Assembly (NCBI GenBank): GCA_016210705.1
Contig: JACQTR010000034.1
Span: 1 to 17,996 of the forward strand
Direction: 5' to 3'
Origin: Chloroflexota bacterium
GTDB taxonomy: Bacteria; Chloroflexota; Dehalococcoidia; JACQTR01
Length of the DNA stretch: 17,996 nt
Shown here: piece by piece, positions 12,460-17,996 of the stretch
Layout: each line of letters starts with the position of its first letter
Position numbering within the stretch: position 1 is the first letter of the stretch
Translations under genes and position numbers: made by a program
Notes under the pieces: generated by a model
Told to the model about the DNA's origin: nothing
What the model saw: only the letters and a program-made list of their open reading frames with translations
Databases searched by the model: none

Positions 12460-13230
12460 CTAAGAAGCGGCCTCTTTGCCAGTAATCTTTTCCACGATAG
12501 CAGAAATAATATCGATGGGCAATGGAAATACCACAGTATTGGTCTTCTCGGTAGCTATCTCGGTCAGGGTTTGGAGATAGCGCAGTTGAAGGGTGCCGGG
12601 ACTGCCACTGATAATCCTACCGGCATCGGCCAGCCTTTCCGATGCCTGAAACTCCCCTTCGGCGTGGATGATCTTGGCCCGGCGCTCCCGCTCCGCCTCG
12701 GCCTGGCGGGCCATGGCCCGCTGCATGGTCTGGGGAAGCTCCACATCCTTGATCTCCACCACACTCACCTTCACCCCCCAAGGCTCCGTCTGCTCATCGA
12801 TGATGTGTTGTAATTTCTGATTGAGCTGCTCCCGCTGAGAGAGGAGCTCGTCCAGCTCCGATTGGCCCAGGACGCTGCGCAAGGTGGTTTGGGAGATTTG
12901 GGAAGTGGCCTGCATATAGTCTAAGGCTTTAACCACCGCGTCCTGAGGATTTACTACCCGAAAATACACCACGGCATTTACCTTCACCGTTACGTTATCC
13001 CTAGTTATGGCCTCTTGGGTAGGCACATTCATGGTCACAATCCGCAGGTCCACCTTTTGCATGCGCTCCACGATGGGGATGAGCAGGAACAGGCCGGGGC
13101 CACGCGCCCCTACCAAACGCCCCAGACGAAATATGACCCCCCGCTCGTACTCCTGCACCACCCGAATGGCCGCCGAGGCCAGGATTATCAGAAAAACGGC
13201 AACGATGCCCAGGATTGGCAGCAAAAACAT
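12460..13230 (-). CDS. Slipin (SPFH/band 7, stomatin-like)
   Basis: The 256-residue protein has one N-terminal membrane helix (residues 3-25), then the band 7 domain: EYERGVIFRLGRLVGARGPGLF is cut here as EYERGVIFRLGRL and GPGLFLLIPIVERMQKVDLR. Further on is ITRDNVTVKVNAVVYFRV and a charged coiled coil (QRAMARQAEAERERRAKI). The C-terminus TVVFPLPIDIISAI is typical of slipins. Such proteins form membrane-associated cages. The ATG at 13228-13230 overlaps the upstream nfeD stop by one base (TAATG), a classic translational coupling. The gene pair matches the widespread NfeD-slipin arrangement, in which the NfeD protease is known in archaea to cleave the slipin C-terminus. Confidence 0.94.
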   Translation of the reverse strand: MFLLPILGIVAVFLIILASAAIRVVQEYERGVIFRLGRLVGARGPGLFLLIPIVERMQKVDLRIVTMNVPTQEAITRDNVTVKVNAVVYFRVVNPQDAVVKALDYMQATSQISQTTLRSVLGQSELDELLSQREQLNQKLQHIIDEQTEPWGVKVSVVEIKDVELPQTMQRAMARQAEAERERRAKIIHAEGEFQASERLADAGRIISGSPGTLQLRYLQTLTEIATEKTNTVVFPLPIDIISAIVEKITGKEAAS

Positions 13231-14546
13231 TAGCTTTTCTCCTTTCTAACTTTGGTTACCCATAGTTTGAGACCTTCTATTTTGGCGATAATTACCTCCT
13301 CTCCTGCGTCCACCAAGCCATCGCTTACTTGAGCCTGCCACCGTTCGCCGTTAATAAATATTATACCCTCTGGATTGAGGGGAGTTCTAGCTACTGCCAC
13401 CTGCCCCACCAAACCCTCGATGCCAGTAGTGGCACGGTGGCGATGAGCCCTTACCACAGCATTAATCACGAATATGAAGTAGGCGCTAATGCTGATAACC
13501 ACGGCGGCGATGAGGCGTCTATCGATCTCAAAAGCGGGCCCCTGGCTTCGAAGCAAAAACAAGGAGCCTAGAACCAGAGCTGCCACCCCTCCTACCGTCA
13601 AAGCGCCATGGCTGGTGACCCAAACCTCGGCCAAAAAGAGCAAAAAGCCTAGCCCTATGAGGAAGACGCCTGCCCAGTTTACAGGCAACGTGCCCAAGGC
13701 ATAAAGAGCCATAAGTAGAGAGATGCCTCCTACTACTCCAGGCAAGATAGCTCCCGGATTAGCTAGCTCAAAGAAAAGCCCCACCATAGCCAAGGTTAGC
13801 AAGATATAGGCTATGTTGGGATCGCTGATAATCAGAAGAAACCGCTCGACTAACCCCATGCTGACACGCGATATAAGTGCCCCACGGGTATGTAAAGTAG
13901 TTTGGCCTTCCAGAAGGTTCACCGACCTTCCATCCAGCTGGGCCACTAGGGAAGGGAGGTCAGGAGCAATAAGATCAATTACCTTTAAGTCCAAGGCCTC
14001 TTGTTCTGTAGCCGATATGCTTGCCCGCACTGCTTGCTCCGCCCACACGGTGTTACGCCCTCGCTGAGCAGCCAAGCTTTTGATGTAGGCTGCGGCGTCA
14101 TTGACCACCTTCTCCTCTACAGGGCTTAGCGTTCCTTGTGGGCTAATACCTACAGGATGGGCGGCACCGATGGCAGTATTGGGGGCCATGGCGGCCACAT
14201 GAGCGGCGAGGGTAATGAAGGTCCCCGCCGAGGCGGCTCGAGCCCCTGCCGGCGAAACATAAACCACCACCGGTATGCGGGCATTAACAATGCGTTGCAC
14301 GATGTCCCTCATGGCCGAATCCAGCCCGCCCGGGGTATCCAATTGGATGATAACCAGTTCAGCGCCTCCTTTCTCTGCCGAGCCAATACCACGCTCCACG
14401 TAACCCGCCACCACCGGGTTGATTGTCCCATCAACCTTCAAAACGACAATGGTAGGATTCGTCGTTTGGGCATTGACTTGCGCAAAAGAAAGGAAGGCCA
14501 GCGCCAGAAGGAAGATGGCTGAAAACTTTATCTTTTGCATGCTCAT
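13230..14546 (-). CDS. NfeD family membrane serine protease (ClpP-class), long form
   Basis: The 438-residue protein has an N-terminal signal sequence (IFLLALAFLSFAQVNAQ). A ClpP-like protease domain follows, with LDTPGGL (69-75), the catalytic Ser106 in ARAASAGTF, and the candidate base Lys146 in EEKVVNDAAAY; these correspond to the Ser-Lys dyad known from Pyrococcus PH1510. About four to five membrane helices follow (roughly 240-370), then a C-terminal OB-fold NfeD domain (LVGQVAVARTPLNPEGIIFI). The protease faces outward. It forms an operon with slipin through a one-base overlap. The promoter at 14552-14580 sits so close to the ATG at 14544-14546 that the transcript may be leaderless. A second ATG two codons later is an alternative start. 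Confidence 0.94.
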   Translation of the reverse strand: MSMQKIKFSAIFLLALAFLSFAQVNAQTTNPTIVVLKVDGTINPVVAGYVERGIGSAEKGGAELVIIQLDTPGGLDSAMRDIVQRIVNARIPVVVYVSPAGARAASAGTFITLAAHVAAMAPNTAIGAAHPVGISPQGTLSPVEEKVVNDAAAYIKSLAAQRGRNTVWAEQAVRASISATEQEALDLKVIDLIAPDLPSLVAQLDGRSVNLLEGQTTLHTRGALISRVSMGLVERFLLIISDPNIAYILLTLAMVGLFFELANPGAILPGVVGGISLLMALYALGTLPVNWAGVFLIGLGFLLFLAEVWVTSHGALTVGGVAALVLGSLFLLRSQGPAFEIDRRLIAAVVISISAYFIFVINAVVRAHRHRATTGIEGLVGQVAVARTPLNPEGIIFINGERWQAQVSDGLVDAGEEVIIAKIEGLKLWVTKVRKEKS

Positions 14547-14551
14547 CGTTA

Positions 14552-14580
14552 ATTATAGCGCAATGTCTGCGCTTTTCCAA
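14552..14580 (-). promoter_or_regulatory. Promoter for nfeD-slipin, near-leaderless, with inverted repeat in spacer
   Basis: On the minus strand TTGGAA (14575-14580), a 17-base spacer and a perfect TATAAT (14552-14557) lie five bases before the ATG, so the start point should fall at or just after the first ATG. The spacer holds GCGCA (14558-14562) and TGCGC (14568-14572), a 5-bp inverted repeat with a 5-base centre that could bind a regulator. Confidence 0.65.
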
Positions 14581-14595
14581 GGCAAGCTCGCTTTA

Positions 14596-14624
14596 TTGAA
14601 GAGGTAAACTATTTAATGTAGAAT
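14596..14624 (+). promoter_or_regulatory. Promoter for the histidine operon
   Basis: TTGAAG (14596-14601), 17 bases, TAGAAT (14619-14624). Transcription would start near 14631, about 30 bases before hisZ. It lies back to back with the nfeD promoter. No T-box, His-codon-rich leader peptide or attenuator hairpin is visible in so short a leader. Confidence 0.6.
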
Positions 14625-14662
14625 AACTATCATATTACCTCCGCTGTTACGGGAGACCAGAA

Positions 14663-15889
14663 ATGAAAATACCCCTCTGTCGGGGCAGTAAAGATCTCTT
14701 ACCTGAGGAGATGGCCAAATTCCGCCGTATCGAGGCAGTTTTTAGAACTATCTGCCTTAGCAGTGGCTATGATGAAATTAGGACCCCCACCCTGGAATAT
14801 CTACATCTTTTTACAGCGGCAGGCACCCTTACCCCTAATATGCTAAACCGGGTTTACTCCTTCCTAGATTGGGATGGATGGAGTGGGGAGCGGGTGGTGC
14901 TGAGGCCCGAGGGGACGATACCGGCCGCCCGTCTATATGTAGATAATTTCCAAAACCAGGGGATAATGAAGTTCTTTTATGTGGAGAATACCTTTATCTT
15001 CGAAGCCACTGGACAAGAAGATCGGGAGCGCTGGCAGTGTGGAGCCGAGCTCCTAGGAAGTAATTGGCCCGAGGCAGATGGTGAGCTCATTCTCCTTGCT
15101 CTTGACGTTCTGGAACAATTGGGTATTGGCCCTAAAGAGATTAAACTGTCCCATGCCGGCATAGTACGGGCCCTTTTGGAAGCGGCGGGATTCAAGGCCG
15201 AAGAGCAGGTTAAGGCTTGGGACGAAATCCTAGATGGGAACCTAAAAGTTTTGAATAAAATTCAAAGCCAAATTTCACCTCTACTCCAGCTAAAAGGCAC
15301 TACTCCTGCATTTGTTGATAATCTCAAAGCTCTTTTAACTAAAGCAGCGCCCAATACAGAGCCCGATCTGGATCATCTGGCTACCATTGCCAATCTCCTA
15401 ACGAAAAGAGAGTGCCCTTATGAGATCACCGTTGCCCCAGATAGGGGCTTTGAGTACTATACTGGGGTCATTTTTTCCCTCTTTGTGGGAGGTCAGAGAG
15501 TGGGAGGTGGTGGCAGATACGACAATTTGATACCCCTCATCGGCGGTGGGAACATCCCCGCCTCTGGTTTTGCCCTCTATATGGATCATCTGACAGAATT
15601 ATTGCCAACTGAAGGTTGGTCTTCACCCTTTCGGCAAAGGGTTTTGCTTAAAGGAAGTCCCGGAGTAGGATTACAGCTTAGCTTTCAATTGGCCTCTCAA
15701 CTGCGTCAAGCTGGCTATCTGGCTCAGTTAGACCTCGGCTATGTATCGCCTCCTCCTCATCGCTGGCTAGTAACCGTCGAGGCGAGGGATGGCACAGCAT
15801 ACTTTCGTCTGGCCGACGCCCTTAGCGACCAGGCGTTCCAAGCTACTGATAGCGCCGAGGTATTGAGAATCCTGGAGGGCTCCTCATAA
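14663..15889 (+). CDS. hisZ: HisZ, ATP phosphoribosyltransferase regulatory subunit
   Basis: The 408-residue paralogue of histidyl-tRNA synthetase is the partner of short-form HisG and mediates histidine feedback. The class II synthetase core is visible: GSKDLLPEEM (8-17), LRPEGT (80-85), DRGFEYYTGVIF, and GGGRYDNLI with GFALYMDHL. Residues needed for aminoacylation have changed: the motif 2 FRxE is FIFE (Ile112 for Arg) and the motif 3 Arg (usually ERL) is absent (MDHL). With the adjacent hisG, this points to HisZ and not HisS. A further C-terminal domain of about 80 residues resembles the HisS anticodon-binding domain. GGGAG lies seven bases before the ATG. The stop overlaps the hisG start by one base (TAATG). 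Confidence 0.92.
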   Translation: MKIPLCRGSKDLLPEEMAKFRRIEAVFRTICLSSGYDEIRTPTLEYLHLFTAAGTLTPNMLNRVYSFLDWDGWSGERVVLRPEGTIPAARLYVDNFQNQGIMKFFYVENTFIFEATGQEDRERWQCGAELLGSNWPEADGELILLALDVLEQLGIGPKEIKLSHAGIVRALLEAAGFKAEEQVKAWDEILDGNLKVLNKIQSQISPLLQLKGTTPAFVDNLKALLTKAAPNTEPDLDHLATIANLLTKRECPYEITVAPDRGFEYYTGVIFSLFVGGQRVGGGGRYDNLIPLIGGGNIPASGFALYMDHLTELLPTEGWSSPFRQRVLLKGSPGVGLQLSFQLASQLRQAGYLAQLDLGYVSPPPHRWLVTVEARDGTAYFRLADALSDQAFQATDSAEVLRILEGSS

Positions 15890-17268
15890 TGTTGAAATTG
15901 GCGTTGCCCAAAGGACGCCTACAATCGGCTACCGCTGCCTGGTTGGCCTGCCTCGGAATGGAACTAGGAGAATACAATGAAAATTCCCGCTCCTACCGCC
16001 CCCAGGTGAACCACCCTTACCTACAAGTCAAGGTATTTCAAGAAAGGGATATACCCATTCAGTTAGCGGTAGGCAACTACGACCTAGGGATTTGTGGGCT
16101 GGAATGGGTGGAAGAGCTGTTATCTAAGTATCCTAATAGCCCTTTGGTGAAGCTTCGCGAGTTGGATTATGGCCAACATCATCTTTACGCTGCCACCAGC
16201 GAGTGGGGTCCACCTCTAGACAAAATCAGGGAGCGGGGGGTCCGCATCGTCAGCGAATACGCTAATTTGGCTGAGGCCTGGGCCTTGAGCCAACGTCTTC
16301 CACGATTCCAGATCTATCCGGTTTGGGGAGCCGCCGAGGTTTACCCTCCAGAGAACGCCGATGTTGCCATTATGGCTGCTACCTCTGAAGAGCAGCTAAA
16401 GACTCAGGGCCTTTTACCCCTGACCCATATACTCAATGCAAAGGCCACCCTCGTTGCCAACAAAAGCAGTATGGAAAGTAAAAATCTGGGGCGTTTACTC
16501 GCCCCTTTTAACCAAGGCCCTCGGCTACAGGTTGAAGAGACCCCTCTTTCAATACCCCCTCCGGAACCCCTAGAGGTGGAGGATGACGAGTTAGTACGCT
16601 TAGCCCTGCCCAACGGCCACCAACAAGGCCCAACCGCCCAATTTCTAAGCCACATAGGCCTAGAAATCAAGGGCTATGCCGAGCATCACCCTAGGCCAAC
16701 GCCCCCAGGTCTGAAGATCAAGGTTATTCGTCCTCAAGACATGCCTTTACAAGTAGCTAATGGCCACTTCGATCTAGCTATCACTGGCCAAGATTGGCTT
16801 TGGGATTATCTTTGCTGTTTTCCTTCCAGCCCAGTGAGAGATGTTTTGACCCTAGGATTTGGCAAGGTAAGAGTGGTGGCAGTGGTAGTGGAGGATCTCC
16901 CTGTCAAGACAGGGGACGACATCAGAGCTTTAATACAAAGGGGGGAAATATCCCACCTTAGGGTAGCATCAGAATACGTACACATAGCTGACAAGTACGC
17001 CCGGGATAATCATTTGGCACCTTATAAGCTAATACCTACTTGGGGAGCCAGCGAGGCCTTCTTGCCTGAGGACGCCGACCTTCTCATCGAGAACACCCAA
17101 ACTGGAGCTACCTTGGCCCAACACCGGCTCAAGATCGTTGATATCTTGTTGGAATCGTCAGCCTGCGTTATCGTCAATACTAACCCACCCAGCCGTGAAA
17201 GAGAGGCCAAGATCGACCAGCTTGTGGAGCAAATGGAGAAGGCTATCAAATCTTTTGGAGCGCACTAA
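15889..17268 (+). CDS. hisG: Tandem double-domain ATP phosphoribosyltransferase (HisG-HisG fusion)
   Basis: HisG catalyses the first step of histidine synthesis, joining ATP and PRPP. A short-form HisG is about 210 residues; this one has 459 and consists of two HisG copies (about 1-214 and 234-459) joined by a Pro/acid linker (PLSIPPPEPLEVEDDE, 219-234). Copy 1: LALPKGRL (4-11), ERDIP (52-56), YDLGICGLEW, SEYANLAEAWA, VWGAAEV, but TSEEQL (165-170) where the PRPP loop should be. Copy 2: LALPNGHQ (238-245), PQDMP (282-286), FDLAITGQDW, SEYVHIADKYA, TWGASEA and an intact TQTGATL (403-409). Residues 119-191 and 358-430 are identical at 22 of 73 positions (counted by eye). Neither copy has the long-form regulatory domain, consistent with hisZ next door. 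It overlaps hisZ by one base; hisD follows after 60 bases. Confidence 0.88.
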   Translation: MLKLALPKGRLQSATAAWLACLGMELGEYNENSRSYRPQVNHPYLQVKVFQERDIPIQLAVGNYDLGICGLEWVEELLSKYPNSPLVKLRELDYGQHHLYAATSEWGPPLDKIRERGVRIVSEYANLAEAWALSQRLPRFQIYPVWGAAEVYPPENADVAIMAATSEEQLKTQGLLPLTHILNAKATLVANKSSMESKNLGRLLAPFNQGPRLQVEETPLSIPPPEPLEVEDDELVRLALPNGHQQGPTAQFLSHIGLEIKGYAEHHPRPTPPGLKIKVIRPQDMPLQVANGHFDLAITGQDWLWDYLCCFPSSPVRDVLTLGFGKVRVVAVVVEDLPVKTGDDIRALIQRGEISHLRVASEYVHIADKYARDNHLAPYKLIPTWGASEAFLPEDADLLIENTQTGATLAQHRLKIVDILLESSACVIVNTNPPSREREAKIDQLVEQMEKAIKSFGAH

Positions 17269-17328
17269 GACCGTCAATGAGCAGATACAATAAATAGTCA
17301 GAAAATAGGCAGACTGCCAAAGAATACT

Positions 17329-17996
17329 ATGTTGAAGATAATACAAAACATCGAAGAGGCCAAAGCTACTCTTCTCAAGCGTCTCACCCCGGGACAGGAG
17401 AGAATACCATTGGCGTTGCGAGACAAAATAAAGGAGGTTTTCGGCGCTGACCTTAGCCCGGAGGAGGTAGTTAGAAAGATAATCAACGAGGTTCAGTCGC
17501 GAGGTGATGAGGCTATTCGGGACTACAGTAAAGCTTTGGATGGCATCGCCCTCCAGCAGTTGGAGGTTCCCCCTGATGCTATGATTGAAGCCTACCGCCG
17601 CGTAGATAACGAAGTACTTTCTGCCCTAGAGCTGGCGGCGGAACGTATCCGCGCTTTCCACCTTCGCCAGAAGTATGAGCCTTGGATGGATTTTACCGAG
17701 GGCGGATTGGGCCAGATAGTCCAGCCTTTGGAGAAGGTGGGGATTTACGCTCCTGGTGGCACTGCCTGCTATCCCTCCACTGTCCTAATGACCGCCATAC
17801 CGGCTCGGGTGGCAGGGGTGAAAGAGATAATATTGTCTACGCCCCCGCAACCAGGAGGAACAGTAAACCCTCTAATGCTAGCGGCAGCTTATATCGCCCA
17901 GGTGGATAGGGTTTTTGTGATAGGAGGGGCTCAGGCCGTCGCCGCTATGGCCTTTGGCACATCATCAGTGCCTAAGGTGGATAAGATCTGCGGACC
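17329..17996 (+). CDS. hisD: Histidinol dehydrogenase, N-terminal part (runs off the window)
   Basis: The frame opens at ATG 17329-17331 and continues for 222 codons to the window end without a stop. It would oxidise L-histidinol to histidine with two NAD+ in a Zn-dependent reaction, the last step of the pathway. Diagnostic motifs are RGDEAIRDYSK, VGIYAPGGTACYPSTVLM, the following PARVAGVKEIILSTPP, and GGAQAVAAMAFGT with VDKICGP at the edge. The zinc-binding residues lie beyond the window. No good Shine-Dalgarno precedes the ATG. An 11-base odd palindrome GGCAGACTGCC (17308-17318) lies just upstream. The order hisZ-hisG-hisD on one strand supports an operon. Confidence 0.95.
   Translation, partial: MLKIIQNIEEAKATLLKRLTPGQERIPLALRDKIKEVFGADLSPEEVVRKIINEVQSRGDEAIRDYSKALDGIALQQLEVPPDAMIEAYRRVDNEVLSALELAAERIRAFHLRQKYEPWMDFTEGGLGQIVQPLEKVGIYAPGGTACYPSTVLMTAIPARVAGVKEIILSTPPQPGGTVNPLMLAAAYIAQVDRVFVIGGAQAVAAMAFGTSSVPKVDKICG

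Noticed and set aside
14631..14662. His-leader attenuator or T-box ahead of hisZ
   Set aside because: The predicted leader is only about 30 bases, with no run of His codons and no T-box sequence.
14663..15889. Histidyl-tRNA synthetase (hisS)
   Set aside because: The motif 2 and motif 3 arginines are replaced and the gene is coupled to hisG, so HisZ is the better call.
17682..17909. Short plus-strand ORF inside hisD
   Set aside because: It is in a different frame from hisD, whose conserved motifs run through the whole region; it is a shadow.
1..17996. CRISPR array, rRNA or prophage structural genes
   Set aside because: No regularly spaced repeats, rRNA-like sequence or capsid, tail or terminase genes were seen anywhere in the window.

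Overview
The window (about 18 kb, roughly half G+C) looks like chromosome from an anaerobic, Dehalococcoidia-like member of the Chloroflexota. This is an inference from gene content: a Re-citrate/homocitrate synthase of the type known from Dehalococcoides and Clostridium kluyveri, a short-form HisG working with HisZ, a large serine recombinase remnant, an S-ArgA-type GNAT, and several TTG/GTG starts with good ribosome binding sites. No rRNA or other marker is present to fix the taxonomy.

Layout. (1) 1-3400 is an accessory, partly decayed stretch. It holds the 3' end of an IS1595-type transposase, a convergent two-helix membrane protein that may be an IS passenger, a lipoprotein cytochrome c followed by an alpha/beta-hydrolase-fold protein that lacks its nucleophile Ser and catalytic His, a tRNA-like remnant, two small orphan ORFs and the C-terminal third of a large serine recombinase. 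(2) 3404-10454 is a long minus-strand run: tRNA-Asn, a small 3Fe-4S-type ferredoxin, an endonuclease III relative, an Isf-like flavoprotein, SfsA, GlcF, a Re-citrate/homocitrate synthase with its own promoter and terminator, tRNA-Asp, a NUDIX hydrolase, a GNAT and NAD kinase. (3) 10652-12395 on the plus strand has a UbiA-type phosphoribosyltransferase and a biotin-protein ligase. (4) 12460-14546 on the minus strand is an NfeD/slipin pair. (5) 14663 to the end on the plus strand is a histidine operon: hisZ, hisG and the start of hisD.

The most unusual object is hisG. It encodes a 459-residue protein made of two HisG domains in tandem, about 30 percent identical to each other over the part aligned by eye. 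The first half keeps the N-terminal PKGR and RDIP motifs but has lost the PRPP-binding TGATL loop. The second half keeps TGATL but has lost PKGR and the Arg of RDIP. This reciprocal loss suggests a covalent HisG heterodimer with divided labour, acting with HisZ and the downstream HisD.

Other points worth attention are the inactive-looking hydrolase paired with a cytochrome lipoprotein, a decayed integrative element next to tRNA-Asn with short direct repeats, a strong near-leaderless promoter for nfeD with an inverted repeat in its spacer, a palindrome inside the synthase promoter, and a NUDIX gene whose stop codon lies inside tRNA-Asp.
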